A stretch of 64,000 bases of DNA from Bradyrhizobium sp. ISRA430. GTDB lineage: Bacteria; Pseudomonadota; Alphaproteobacteria; Rhizobiales; Xanthobacteraceae. A program made the position numbers and the translations under genes. The stretch lies in the NCBI RefSeq assembly GCF_029909975.1, contig NZ_CP094516.1, positions 5,642,001 through 5,706,000 of the forward strand, written 5' to 3'. The notes under the pieces were generated by a model. The model was not told the origin of the DNA, did not search any database, and saw nothing but the letters and a program-made list of their open reading frames with translations. This document shows, one piece after another, positions 52,075 to 60,716 of the stretch. Positions within the stretch are counted from its first letter, which is position 1; each line of letters begins with the position of its first letter.

Positions 52075-52557
52075 TTAACCCGCCGGCCGGCGGCGGATCA
52101 GGAATTTCTGCGTGCCCTCCAGCACCAGCTCCTTGTGCTGGTTGAACACGGTGCTCGTCAGCGTCACCACACCGGTCGTGCGTCGCGGCACGAGTTCGGT
52201 GACCTCGAGCGCGGGATAGATGGTGTCGTCGGCGAACACGGGCTTGAGGAACCGGCTCGACTGCTCGAGGAAGCCGACGAGGGACTCCTCGACCATGAAC
52301 GGAAACAGCCCCGCCCCTGGCGCGGTGTGGATCAGCGTCTGAAAGCCATGCGCGAGCAGATGCGGCATGCCGCGGGCGCGGCAATATTCGACATCGTAAT
52401 GCACCGGGTGGGTGTCGCCGCTCGCGGTCTGGAACGCCGCAAACACCGCTGATGTCTGGGTGCGGCTCGGCAGCACGAAGCGCTCGCCAACCACGAAATC
52501 CTCAAACCAGCGTTGTGTGGGGATCATGCGGTGCTGGGTCGGGTCGAACTCGCTCAT
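52075..52557 (-). CDS. MaoC-like dehydratase domain protein (hot-dog fold)
   Basis: A 160-residue hot-dog protein. DTHPVHYDVEYCRARGMPHLLAHG is the MaoC signature, with the hydratase-type D-x-x-x-x-H pair; RWFEDFVVGERFVLPSRTQT is the usual start. Such proteins hydrate enoyl-CoA or related thioesters. The ATG at 52557 is chosen because the similarity begins there; the frame runs upstream into a repeat. It lies upstream of obgE, 85 bp away. Confidence 0.9.
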   Translation of the reverse strand: MSEFDPTQHRMIPTQRWFEDFVVGERFVLPSRTQTSAVFAAFQTASGDTHPVHYDVEYCRARGMPHLLAHGFQTLIHTAPGAGLFPFMVEESLVGFLEQSSRFLKPVFADDTIYPALEVTELVPRRTTGVVTLTSTVFNQHKELVLEGTQKFLIRRRPAG

Positions 52558-52714
52558 GTCTGGCGCTCTTTCGTCGGTGGACCACCCATCGCTACCGCGA
52601 TGCGAAGGGTGCGACAATCCGTTCAATTCGTTCGCCGCGGGCTTGTCCCGTGCGCCTGCGCCATTAAAACAACCGCAAGCGAGTCCATTCGCCGCTTCCT
52701 GACGCGTCCTCCGC

Positions 52715-52799
52715 GTCATTGCGAGGAGCCCTTGCGACGAAGCAATCCAGTCTGTGTCCGCAGAGACAGACTGGATTGCTCCGCTTCGCGCGCAATGAC
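52715..52799. repeat. GTCATTGCGAG-type palindromic element
   Basis: About 85 bp, GTCATTGCGAGGAGCCC ... GCGCGCAATGAC, with an inner near-perfect fold-back CAATCCAGTCTGTGTC / GACAGACTGGATTG. Third copy of the family seen at 8306 and 31148. It lies between divergent maoC-like and exporter genes, where their promoters should be. Confidence 0.88.
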
Positions 52800-52820
52800 G
52801 GCTTTCCACGAACGACAGCA

Positions 52821-53735
52821 ATGCCCCTCTTCAAGAATCTCTCCGCCTACGACGACCGCTCCGCGCGCTTGGCCGGCATCGCGCTGATGCTGCTGTCGAT
52901 CTTCCTGTTCTCGTTCGGCGACGCCATTGGCAAGTTCATCGTGGCGACCTATTCGGTGGGGCAGCTTCTGTTGCTGCGCGCCTGTGCGGCGCTCTTGGTG
53001 CTGTCGCCGCTGATCTGGCGGCAGCGTCATGATTTCCTGCGCCTGGAGCGGCCGTGGCTACAGCTCTTTCGCGTCACGCTGTCGACGCTGGAGGTGGCGG
53101 CGTTCTTCCTTGCCACCGTTTACCTGCCGCTCGCCGACGTCATCACCTATTATCTCGCAGGTCCCATCTTCGTCACAGCGATGTCGGCGCTCTTCCTGGG
53201 CGAGAAAGTCGGCTGGCGGCGCTGGACGGCGATCCTGGTCGGCTTCTGCGGCGTCTTGATCGCGCTGCGCCCCTCAGCGCAAACGATCAGCCTGCCGGCG
53301 CTGATCGCGCTCGGCGGCAGTCTGTCGTTCGCGACGTTGATGCTGATCACGCGCAGCCTGCGCAAGACGCCCGACATCGTGATGGCGTCCTCGCAATTTG
53401 TCGGCACGTTCCTGTTGGGCGCGGCGCTGTCCGCATTTCACTGGGTGCCGCCGACCAGGGGCAGCCTCGTCATCTTCGCGCTGGCGGGGTGTGTCTCGGT
53501 AACGGCGCTGTTCTGCGTCAACCGTTCGCTCAAGCTGGCGCCGGCCAGCGTCGTCGTGCCCTATCAATATTCGATGATCGTCTGGGCCGTGATCTTCGGC
53601 TTCGCCGTGTTCGGCGACGTGCCGCAGGTCGCCACCATCATCGGCGCCGCCATCATCATCGGCGCCGGCCTCTACATTTATTTGCGCGAGCGCGATTTGG
53701 GGCGGCAGGACGAGCAGGTGAATCCGCCGGTGTAA
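52821..53735 (+). CDS. EamA/DMT-family transporter
   Basis: A 304-residue membrane protein with ten predicted helices and two EamA repeats (about residues 17-150 and 160-295). LLRACAALLVLSPL, GPIFVTAMSALFLGEKVGWRRW and YQYSMIVWAVIFGFAVFGDVP are usual drug/metabolite exporter segments. The substrate is unknown. I take the ATG at 52821, where the helix set begins; the upstream extension is repeat DNA. It is on the opposite strand inside an otherwise minus-strand cluster. Confidence 0.9.
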   Translation: MPLFKNLSAYDDRSARLAGIALMLLSIFLFSFGDAIGKFIVATYSVGQLLLLRACAALLVLSPLIWRQRHDFLRLERPWLQLFRVTLSTLEVAAFFLATVYLPLADVITYYLAGPIFVTAMSALFLGEKVGWRRWTAILVGFCGVLIALRPSAQTISLPALIALGGSLSFATLMLITRSLRKTPDIVMASSQFVGTFLLGAALSAFHWVPPTRGSLVIFALAGCVSVTALFCVNRSLKLAPASVVVPYQYSMIVWAVIFGFAVFGDVPQVATIIGAAIIIGAGLYIYLRERDLGRQDEQVNPPV

Positions 53736-53754
53736 GGCCGCGCCAAATAATTCG

Positions 53755-53885
53755 GTCATCGTCCCGGGCAAGCGCAGCGCAGATCCGGGACCCATACCCA
53801 CAGGGAGAAGTTTGGCGAAGACTCGGAGTGGGAGTCTTCGCGCCACAAGCAGTCGTGGTTGGGTCCCGGCCTTCGCCGGGACGAC
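53755..53885. repeat. GTCATCGTCCCGGG-type palindromic element
   Basis: Left end CGTCCCGGGCAAGCGCAGCG, right end CCTTCGCCGGGACGAC; inner GAAGACTCGGAGTGGGAGTCTTCG and TGGGTCCCGG / CCGGGACCCA-like fold-backs. It lies between convergent exporter and GNAT genes. Confidence 0.75.
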
Positions 53886-53946
53886 GCTAGTAAATGTGGC
53901 GGCGATTCTGCCTGCCTCATCCGTGATTGTCGCGTGGCCTGCGCCC

Positions 53947-54540
53947 TTACCTCACCCTTCTCGCGCTGCTCCAGCTCTTCAGCGAAGACCACACGCCGCG
54001 CGAGAGGCGGAAGCAGTCGACCGGCGTGGAGGAGCCCAGCGCCAGGAAGCGGTGCAGCTCGACGCCGCTCCACTGGAAGCCGCACTTCTCCAGCACGTTG
54101 CGCGAGGCCGGATTGGTGACGCGCGCGCCGGCATAGAGGTGGTCGTCATCGAACTCTTCGAAGAAGAAGTCGATCGCGCCGCGCGCCGCCTCGGTGGCAA
54201 AGCCCCGGCCCCAGTGCTCGACGCCGAGCCAGTAGCCGAGCTCGGCATTGTCTGATGTCGAGCAATCGATGCCGACCATGCCGACCGGCGTGGTGTCGTG
54301 CTCGATCAGGAACACGGTCTCGCTGCCGAGCTCGGCGGTGGCGCGGACGAACTCGACGGCATCGTCAGCCGAATAGGGATGCGGCAGGCGGCGGGTGTTC
54401 TCCGCGATGCGGCGGTCGTTGGCGAGCTGGGCAATGGTCCGGACGTCGGCGAGCGTCGGGCGGCGCAGCGTCAGCCGCTCGGTGGCGACGACGCTCGGTC
54501 TCGCCTCGCGCAAGGTCACGCTCGAAAAATCCTGCAACAT
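53947..54540 (-). CDS. GNAT family N-acetyltransferase (RimJ/RimL type)
   Basis: A 197-residue acetyltransferase. TERLTLRRPTLADVRTIAQLAND is the RimJ/RimL-like opening; GYWLGVEHWGRGFATEAARGAIDFFFEEF is motif A with the CoA loop; NPASRNVLEKCGFQWSGVEL is motif B. Its target may be a ribosomal or other protein N-terminus, but that is not established. Genes of this type often lie between rpmA and obgE in Rhizobiales. The ATG at 54540 is chosen at the start of conservation. Confidence 0.88.
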   Translation of the reverse strand: MLQDFSSVTLREARPSVVATERLTLRRPTLADVRTIAQLANDRRIAENTRRLPHPYSADDAVEFVRATAELGSETVFLIEHDTTPVGMVGIDCSTSDNAELGYWLGVEHWGRGFATEAARGAIDFFFEEFDDDHLYAGARVTNPASRNVLEKCGFQWSGVELHRFLALGSSTPVDCFRLSRGVWSSLKSWSSARRVR

Positions 54541-54575
54541 CTTCGGCTCCGTCAAAGTCACTAAGTCAAAAGATA

Positions 54576-54602
54576 AGGGGAGGCCGGTTTCCCGCCTCCC
54601 CT
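54576..54602 (-). terminator. Terminator hairpin between rpmA and the GNAT gene
   Basis: AGGGGAGGC / GCCTCCCCT perfect 9-bp stem, 9-nt loop, followed on the minus strand by TATCTTTTG. A second hairpin, CCGCCGG / CCGGCGG, lies at 54618-54646 closer to rpmA. Together they probably end the rplU-rpmA transcript. Confidence 0.8.
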
Positions 54603-54666
54603 GGAGCCTATTTGTGGACTCCGCCGGTTTGGTCAGGACCCGGCGGACTCCAATTTGATCCGCCGT

Positions 54667-54936
54667 CTATTCAGCCGCCTCTGCGATCGGAAGCACCGAT
54701 ACGAATGTGCGGCCGTTGGCTTTGGCCTGGAACGCAACACGACCTTCCACCTTGGCGAACAGAGTGTGGTCCGTGCCCATGCCGACATTAAGGCCGGGAT
54801 GCCAGGTGGTGCCGCGCTGACGTGCGATGATGTTGCCGGGAATCACATGCTCCCCGCCGAACACCTTGATGCCAAGGCGCTTGCCCTTTGAATCGCGTCC
54901 GTTGCGCGATGAACCGCCTGCTTTTTTGTGAGCCAT
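54667..54936 (-). CDS. rpmA: 50S ribosomal protein L27
   Basis: An 89-residue L27, starting [20 protein letters not shown], the conserved N-terminal tail that reaches the peptidyl transferase centre. [19 protein letters not shown] is the core motif. No N-terminal presequence is present, as in most Gram-negatives. It follows rplU. Confidence 0.99.
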   Translation of the reverse strand: MAHKKAGGSSRNGRDSKGKRLGIKVFGGEHVIPGNIIARQRGTTWHPGLNVGMGTDHTLFAKVEGRVAFQAKANGRTFVSVLPIAEAAE

Positions 54937-55038
54937 GGCTCGTCTCCGAAATCCTACGTATCTCTAGATCAATTCCTTGACGGAATCATTTCACAATTTC
55001 TCACGCATCAATTCGTGAATTGGCGTGATCACGATTGG

Positions 55039-55413
55039 TTATTCGGCGGCTTCCTTCGCCACCTTTTCCTTCTTCGGACGCGGGCCCTTGGTGGGCTTGG
55101 CGTTGTCCGTCAGGATCTCGGTGACGCGCAGCACCGTGATCTCGTCGCGGTAGCCGCGCTTGCGGCGCGAGTTCTTGCGGCGGCGCTTCTTGAACGCGAT
55201 GACCTTCGGGCCACGCTTGTGGTCGAGCACCTCGGCCGCAACGGATGCACCGGCAACCGTCGGGACGCCCAGGACCGGCGTGTCGCCGCCGACCACCAGA
55301 ACTTCATTCAACTGCACGATCGTGCCGACTTCACCGGCGATCTTGCCAACTTCCAAGACATCATCCGGAACGACACGGTACTGCTTGCCGCCGGTTTTGA
55401 TGACTGCGAACAT
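55039..55413 (-). CDS. rplU: 50S ribosomal protein L21
   Basis: A 124-residue L21: [24 protein letters not shown] at the start and [25 protein letters not shown] near residue 90. It has a C-terminal extension rich in Lys, Ala and Glu (about 20 residues beyond the E. coli length), common in alphaproteobacteria. It lies upstream of rpmA. The 170 bp upstream include a GC-rich hairpin near 55440-55475 that may be a leader. Confidence 0.98.
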   Translation of the reverse strand: MFAVIKTGGKQYRVVPDDVLEVGKIAGEVGTIVQLNEVLVVGGDTPVLGVPTVAGASVAAEVLDHKRGPKVIAFKKRRRKNSRRKRGYRDEITVLRVTEILTDNAKPTKGPRPKKEKVAKEAAE

Positions 55414-55750
55414 CGTTTTCTTCCTTCGTGTTCAATCCCGGCCTCGAGACGCGCATGCGTCCGGGTCGGCTTTTTGTCAGTCGCTATGGGTTTACGATTT
55501 TTGCGCGGTGGGGTTATCCCATTGAAAAAACCACGCAAAAGCAAGCGGCGCGAGAACTCCCGCGCCGGATGGCCGGACTTATAGCGGCTTAAGGACGCGA
55601 GTCAAGGAAAACCGGGCCGAAAACGGCCCGAATCTGAGGGATTTGGCCGTCTTTCACGGCTCCGGACCTGGCCAGGGATAATCGGCCTTCGCTGCAACCA
55701 ACGGGTTCCCCCACCGTTGTCCCCGGTATTTCGAGCGGGCAAGGGCTCCC

Positions 55751-56893
55751 ATGGCAACAGACGAGTTGGTCAAGACGACGGGCATCGCCAACCACGGCGC
55801 AAGCCGCTTGCCGTCGGTGGATGTCGACAGCTTCAACATCGAGATGAAGGACGAGGACGGCTTTCTCGGCGACCGCGCCAGCAAGGGCGCATTCCGCGAG
55901 ATCCTCGACCGCTGGCGCAAGCCGCTGCGCAAGACCGGGGAGGACCCGTTCGGCAAGGAGCCGTCGGAGAACATCAGCAAGAAGACGCTGGATGAGATGC
56001 TGGTTGGGGACGACACCGAGGCGTCGGCCGTGGTGCACAGCGCGATCGAGGAATTTGCCCAGGAGCTCGCCCATGTCACGCGCCGGTTCCTCAAGTCGAA
56101 GGCATGGGCCAAGACGGAGCGGATCGTGGTCGGCGGCGGCTTTCGCGATTCCAGGCTCGGCGAACTCGCGATCGCGCGCACCGAGATCATCCTGATCTCC
56201 GAGGGCTTCAAGATCGACATGCGGCCGATCCGGCACCATCCGGACGAGGCCGGCCTGCTCGGCGCGCTGCATCTGGCGCCGTCCTGGATTTTCGAGGGTT
56301 ACGACGCCATTCTCGCCGTCGATATCGGCGGCACCAATATCCGCTGCGGCGTGGTGGAAACCTCCTGGAAGAAGGCGAAGGACCTGTCGAAAGCTTCGGT
56401 CTGGAAGTCCGAGCTGTGGCGTCATGCCGACGATGAGGCCACCCGCGAAGGCACGGTGAAGGGGCTGACGAAGATGCTGAAGGGATTGATCGAAGAGGCC
56501 GACAGCGAGAGGCTGAAGCTTGCGCCGTTTATCGGCATCGCCTGTCCCGGTGTGATCAACGAGGACGGTTCCATCGAGAAGGGCGCGCAGAACCTGCCGG
56601 GCAACTGGCAGAGCAGCAAATTCAACCTGCCGGCGAGTCTGATCGAAGGCATTCCGCAGATCGGCGAGCACGACACCGCGATCCTGATGCACAATGACGG
56701 CGTGGTTCAGGGCCTTTCGGAAGTGCCGTTTATGCAGGATGTCGATCGCTGGGGCGTGCTCACCATCGGCACCGGACTTGGCAACGCGCGCTTCACCAAC
56801 CGCCGCAAGGACGGCGGCAACGGCAAAGACCGGGACTCTACGGAGAACGGCAAGAAAAAGGGCAAAAACGACAACAAGAACGACAAGGAGTAA
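55751..56893 (+). CDS. ROK-type sugar kinase-like protein with apparently permuted motif order
   Basis: A 380-residue actin-fold protein. The N-terminal half carries what is normally the C-terminal end of ROK kinases: IVVGGGFRDS (GGG at 128-130) and DEAGLLGALHL (165-175). The normal N-terminal parts then follow: phosphate-1 DIGGTNIRCG (191-200), GIACPG (262-267), catalytic-type aspartate HNDG (D316) and phosphate-2 GTGLGNA (340-346). A Lys/Asn/Asp-rich tail ends it. The ROK zinc motif is absent. A glucokinase-like role is inferred; substrate unknown. Divergent from rplU; no operon partner. Confidence 0.82.
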   Translation: MATDELVKTTGIANHGASRLPSVDVDSFNIEMKDEDGFLGDRASKGAFREILDRWRKPLRKTGEDPFGKEPSENISKKTLDEMLVGDDTEASAVVHSAIEEFAQELAHVTRRFLKSKAWAKTERIVVGGGFRDSRLGELAIARTEIILISEGFKIDMRPIRHHPDEAGLLGALHLAPSWIFEGYDAILAVDIGGTNIRCGVVETSWKKAKDLSKASVWKSELWRHADDEATREGTVKGLTKMLKGLIEEADSERLKLAPFIGIACPGVINEDGSIEKGAQNLPGNWQSSKFNLPASLIEGIPQIGEHDTAILMHNDGVVQGLSEVPFMQDVDRWGVLTIGTGLGNARFTNRRKDGGNGKDRDSTENGKKKGKNDNKNDKE

Positions 56894-57064
56894 CCTTGAC
56901 TGGTTAGGTTAAGGGACGGATTGCGTTGCGAGGCAGCGGCCGCACGCTAGGGTCGAATCGTCGCTTCACCTGGCCGGCGAAGCCGCCCTTCCCGGCTAGC
57001 ATTTCAATGAGCGGCACGGGACCGCCAGTGTTTACCGCGTCTGGCGGTCCCACCCGTTTTGGGG

Positions 57065-57928
57065 TCAGCGCCAGCCTATCCGCTGAAAGAATGCCGCGAT
57101 CTCCGCCGCCGCGCGGTCCGGATTCTCGCGATGCGGGAAATGTCCGACGTCCGGAAACATCGCAAGGTCGAGATCGCCAAAGGTCTCGCCCAGCCGATCG
57201 GCCCAGGCATAGGGAAACAGTGGATCGTGCTCGGCCCAGCGGACGCAGGTCGGCACGGTGATCGGCGGCAGCGGCAGCGCCTCGCCCTTCATCATCTTGA
57301 TTCGGGCTGCATGCGCGGCACGATAATGCGCAAAGCCACCGGCGAGATTGCCCTCCTTGAAGAAGTTGTCGGCGAAGGCGTCGAGGACGTCATCAAAGGC
57401 CTCCTTGCGGTGGGCCCAATCTTTGAGGAAGTGGCTGATGTAGAGACGGCAGGTCTCGCGGTTCGCGCCGACGAGCCGCGGCGCGATCTCCATCTGGTGG
57501 AAGGACTGGTACCAGATGTGGTTGAGCCGGTCAGGCGCTGCCATGCGCGGTCCGATGCCGGGGTAGACGAAATCGAAGAAGAACAGCCCGCTGAGCCGCT
57601 GCGGCGCCTGCCGCCCCAAGGGCTGCATCACGGCGCCGCCGACGTCATGACCGACGACGCCGAATCGGGTGATGCCGAGCCCATCCATCAGCGCTAGCAT
57701 GTCGGTCGCGTGGCCATCCGGACCATACGGGCCATCCGGCTTGTCGCTGTCGCCGAAGCCGCGCAGATCCGGCGCAATCAGCATGAAGCGGTCTGCCAAC
57801 CGCGTCATCACCGGCTCCCAGGTCAGCCAGAATTCCGGCCAACCATGCAGCAAAAGCAGTGGTTTGCCCCGGCCGGTGTGAACCAGGTGAAAGTTAGCGC
57901 CATTGGCCGTGATCGCGAGATGCTCCAT
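57065..57928 (-). CDS. Alpha/beta hydrolase, epoxide hydrolase / haloacid dehalogenase-like
   Basis: A 287-residue hydrolase. HGWPEFW is the oxyanion HGxP motif, GHDVGG holds an aspartate nucleophile, EHDPLFP the likely acid region, and GHFPHRE the catalytic histidine. An Asp nucleophile points to epoxide hydrolases and fluoroacetate or haloalkane dehalogenases rather than esterases. The cap segment (about residues 130-210) would decide the substrate, which I cannot. The ATG at 57928 is chosen since similarity begins there. It is convergent with the ROK gene. Confidence 0.9.
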   Translation of the reverse strand: MEHLAITANGANFHLVHTGRGKPLLLLHGWPEFWLTWEPVMTRLADRFMLIAPDLRGFGDSDKPDGPYGPDGHATDMLALMDGLGITRFGVVGHDVGGAVMQPLGRQAPQRLSGLFFFDFVYPGIGPRMAAPDRLNHIWYQSFHQMEIAPRLVGANRETCRLYISHFLKDWAHRKEAFDDVLDAFADNFFKEGNLAGGFAHYRAAHAARIKMMKGEALPLPPITVPTCVRWAEHDPLFPYAWADRLGETFGDLDLAMFPDVGHFPHRENPDRAAAEIAAFFQRIGWR

Positions 57929-58062
57929 GGCAGTTCCCCTGGGGATGACGGAGAGGGTGAGACGAGCGGCGGATTTTCGCCTTTCGCGCCTTGTCTGTCC
58001 CGCCATCCTCGCCTATTACACGCCCCGACCACGGGGGTTCCTGCCCCTCATCGGCACCCAAA

Positions 58063-58152
58063 GGAGAGGTGGCAGAGTGGTTGAATGCACCGCACTCGAA
58101 ATGCGGCATAGGTGCAAGCCTATCGGGGGTTCGAATCCCTCCCTCTCCGCCA
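58063..58152 (+). tRNA. tRNA-Ser (anticodon CGA)
   Basis: A 90-nt tRNA with acceptor stem GGAGAGG / CCTCTCC, D-arm GTGGCAGAGTGG, anticodon stem CCGCA / TGCGG around loop CTCGAAA (anticodon CGA, codon UCG), a long variable arm as in serine tRNAs, T-loop GGTTCGAATCC, and an encoded CCA. It marks the change from the housekeeping cluster to sparse accessory DNA, and tRNA genes of this type are frequent integration sites. Confidence 0.97.
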
Positions 58153-58537
58153 TAAATCGCCCCGTGGACGGAGCCTCGGATATTCAGAGCCGAGAGTAGC
58201 CGCTGGACCGGCAAGCATCCGAAAGCAAAGCGCGCTGTTTCGGCCAGGACAGGTCCGATCGAGTCTTCGCGAGTGGTGATCTTCATCATAGATCGCAAAG
58301 GCCTCGTGCCGTTGCCACAAGTTGATCACGCAACAGTACCATCGCCTGTTGAACAGCAGCGGCCCCACAGAGACAGAACAGGCAGCGAAAGAAAATAACG
58401 GCGGATCCCCGAATCTAAAATCTGTCGGTAAGGGGAACGTCCGCCGCGGCGAGCGGTTGGGAGGACAGTGAGCGGTCGATGCGGAAACAAGCCAAACTAA
58501 AAAGAATGGCAAGTGAAAGCAAAGATCAGTTCACAAG

Positions 58538-58568
58538 CCCCGTCGGGTTACTTCGGTAACCGGCGGGG
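58538..58568 (+). terminator. UUCG-capped terminator-like hairpin with no upstream gene
   Basis: CCCCGTCGGGTTAC pairs with GTAACCGGCGGGG (one G-T pair, one bulged G) around loop TTCG, followed by TCGTTGTTTC. It could end a small RNA or tRNA read-through transcript. The strand is inferred from the trailing T's. Confidence 0.6.
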
Positions 58569-58580
58569 TCGTTGTTTCAA

Positions 58581-58618
58581 GGGGCAGTCTGCGAGGGGCA
58601 GTCTGCAGGGGCAATCTG
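58581..58618. repeat. Short tandem repeat, three copies of GGGGCAGTCTG
   Basis: GGGGCAGTCTGC at 58581-58592 and 58595-58606, then GGGGCAATCTG at 58608-58618, with spacers of 2 and 1 nt. Non-coding, just downstream of the UUCG hairpin. Confidence 0.8.
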
Positions 58619-58717
58619 AATGGGTGGCCGCGCGAGACCGCGATTGAGATTCCTGCCGAGGATGGGGAGGCAGGCGGTTGTCGCGCCTGGTCGAACGGGG
58701 ACCTGAACGATTGGGAG

Positions 58718-58957
58718 ATGCCCATGAGCGGAGCGAACCAAAAGCCTCCGATTTCCCAGCGGGATCCGGCGGAGGGATCTCGCGAAGTGATTGATCGCGA
58801 ATTGGCGCGGCAAAAGACCGACGCAAACCAACAAAACGAAAATCGCAGCAATTCAGGCAAGACGACTGAACCAGGTCACCTTCCGCCGCAAAGGATCGAG
58901 AAAGAACAGCCGAAGAAAACAGGCCGGAGCAAGTCGGGCACGGCAAGAACCCAATGA
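58718..58957 (+). CDS. Small hydrophilic hypothetical protein
   Basis: A possible 79-residue protein, very rich in Gln, Lys, Pro, Ser and Asn and with no hydrophobic segment (e.g. SREVIDRELARQKTDANQQN). A GGGAGATG ribosome-like site lies a few bases before ATG 58718/58724. I know no family. It could be an intrinsically disordered stress protein, or a chance frame; it stands alone and converges on the antiporter gene. Confidence 0.4.
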   Translation: MPMSGANQKPPISQRDPAEGSREVIDRELARQKTDANQQNENRSNSGKTTEPGHLPPQRIEKEQPKKTGRSKSGTARTQ

Positions 58958-58997
58958 TCGGAAACACCTTGTTGAGGAAGCCGGGAACAACGAGAGT

Positions 58998-60272
58998 TCA
59001 GGACATCAGCCTGTACTGGATGATGTAGACCGCCGCTCCGGCGAAATATCCGAGCAGCGCGAGGCCGCTGATCTTTCGCAGATACCAGCCGAACCGGATC
59101 TTCTCTATTCCCATCGCCGCCACTCCGGCGGCCGAGCCGATGATCAGGATCGAGCCCCCGGTGCCGGCGCAGTAGGCGATGAACTCCCAGAGGAAGCTGT
59201 CGGCGGGAAACCGCGCCAGATCGTACATGCCCATCGCGGCGGCAACGAGCGGAACGTTGTCGACGATGGCGCTGAGAAGTCCAAGCAGGAGAACGATCAC
59301 GTCCTGCCGGCCGACTGTCTCGTCCAACCAGCCCGCAAGAGCGGCTAGAATCTTCGAGTGCTCCAGCGTCGCGACGGCGAACAGGATCCCGACGAAGAAT
59401 ACGATGGAGCTCATGTCGATCTGCGTGAGCGCATGGGCGACGGTGACTCGATGTTTCGCATCCGGATCCTTCCGCTTGTGAACGAACTCGCCCACCAGCC
59501 AAAGCAGTCCCAGGCCGAACAGGATGCCCATGAACGGCGGCAGGTGCGTCACTTGCTTGAACGCCGGAACCAGCACCAGAACACCCAATCCCAAGCCGAA
59601 CATCAGCTTGCGCTCGAACGCGGGGGTCTCCGAAGCGCCGAAGCCGCCGGCGGGGGCGAAGGGACGCCCCGCGAGCCAGCCTCCGGCGACGAGCAGCGGA
59701 ACGATCAGGTTGACGAGCGAGGGCAGGAGCAGCGCCTGCACAATCCCGACGGCCGTGACCTGGCCGCCGATCCACAGCATCGTCGTGGTGACGTCTCCCA
59801 TCGGCGACCAGGCGCCGCCGGCGTTCGCCGCGATCACGATCATGGACGCGAACAGCAGCCGATCCGATTCGGCGTCGATGATCTTCCGGATGAGCGAGAC
59901 CATGACGATTGTCGTCGTGAGATTGTCGAGGATGGCGCTCAGGACGAACGTGACAGGGCAGATCAGCCATAGCAGCGCGGTCAGGCTGCGTGTCCGGATC
60001 CGCGAGGTGACGATCTCGAAGCCGTCGTGCGCGTCGATGACCTCGACGATCGTCATCGCGCCCATCAGGAAGAACACGATCTGCGCCGTCACGGCCACGG
60101 TTTCGTTCAGCTCATGGCCGACGCGTTCGTGATCTCCGGTCGAAACCGCGTAGATCGTCCACAGCAGACCGGCGCCAAGCAGCGCGGAAGCGGACTTGCT
60201 GACGCCGATCGGATGCTCGAAAGCAATGGCGGCGTATGCGAGGGCGAAAATGACGACGAGTGCGACGAGCAA
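58998..60272 (-). CDS. nhaD: Na+/H+ antiporter, NhaD family
   Basis: A 424-residue membrane protein with about 11-12 helices and the NhaD/ion-transporter signatures LDNLTTTIVMVSLIRKI and AANAGGAWSPMGDVTTTMLW, whose Asp, Thr and Ser residues serve ion exchange. A second DN pair is in LSAIVDNVPLVAAA. It would exchange cytoplasmic Na+ or Li+ for protons at alkaline pH. It starts with TTG (60272). It lies in the accessory region after tRNA-Ser, upstream neighbour a PadR regulator on the same strand. Confidence 0.92.
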   Translation of the reverse strand: MLVALVVIFALAYAAIAFEHPIGVSKSASALLGAGLLWTIYAVSTGDHERVGHELNETVAVTAQIVFFLMGAMTIVEVIDAHDGFEIVTSRIRTRSLTALLWLICPVTFVLSAILDNLTTTIVMVSLIRKIIDAESDRLLFASMIVIAANAGGAWSPMGDVTTTMLWIGGQVTAVGIVQALLLPSLVNLIVPLLVAGGWLAGRPFAPAGGFGASETPAFERKLMFGLGLGVLVLVPAFKQVTHLPPFMGILFGLGLLWLVGEFVHKRKDPDAKHRVTVAHALTQIDMSSIVFFVGILFAVATLEHSKILAALAGWLDETVGRQDVIVLLLGLLSAIVDNVPLVAAAMGMYDLARFPADSFLWEFIAYCAGTGGSILIIGSAAGVAAMGIEKIRFGWYLRKISGLALLGYFAGAAVYIIQYRLMS

Positions 60273-60413
60273 GACAGATCCTCTTATTGTGCCGCCCCTC
60301 TATGCTTCATCGGAGCTCGTGCGGCCATGCGGCCAGTTGCAGCGGCCAAATAGTCGTCCAATAGTTAGCTCAGCTCATCAGGGAAGTTGACCTTCGACGG
60401 GAAGCGCCCGCCG

Positions 60414-60716
60414 CTACTCCTTCATCGCTTCGCCGGTAAACTCCCTCAGGCGGGCTTTCGCCAACGCGAGTCCCTTTTTCCCGAGCGGGGTGGCCCGGTA
60501 GAGCTTTCGGGCGGTGCGGCCAGCGCGCTGCTTGCGGGACTTCAGATATCCCCGCTGCTCCATCGCGTTCAGCAACGGGTACAGCGTGCCGGGACTGAGG
60601 CGGTACCCGTGCCCCGCGAGCTCATCGATGATCCACTGGCCATAGATCTCGTGTTCCGCAGCATGATGCAGAATGTGCAGTCGTATGAAGCCGCTCAGCA
60701 GATCCTTGAACCTCAT
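60414..60716 (-). CDS. PadR family transcriptional regulator
   Basis: A 100-residue winged-helix protein of the short PadR class. HEIYGQWIIDELAGHGYRLSPGTLYPLLNAMEQRGYL is the PadR signature, followed by the basic wing RAGRTARKLYRATPLGKKGL. PadR proteins repress nearby detoxification or efflux genes in response to ligands. Candidates here are the divergent MFS gene (through the remnant gene) and the antiporter on its own strand. The only 25-bp gap to the start of the divergent frame is an obvious operator site. Confidence 0.93.
   Translation of the reverse strand: MRFKDLLSGFIRLHILHHAAEHEIYGQWIIDELAGHGYRLSPGTLYPLLNAMEQRGYLKSRKQRAGRTARKLYRATPLGKKGLALAKARLREFTGEAMKE

Larger units (their letters stand above)
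58153..58717. other. Non-coding region after tRNA-Ser
   Basis: No convincing gene in 565 bp. It holds a strong UUCG-capped hairpin (58538-58568) and a short tandem repeat (58581-58618). Base composition is less uniform than in the preceding cluster, with A-rich patches around 58380-58530. No copy of the tRNA 3' end was seen elsewhere in the window, so an att site is not shown. Confidence 0.7.

Noticed and set aside
58531..58967. Overlapping open frames on the minus strand after tRNA-Ser
   Set aside because: They overlap the tandem repeat and hairpin, use several frames equally, and lack ribosome sites; no similarity recognised.
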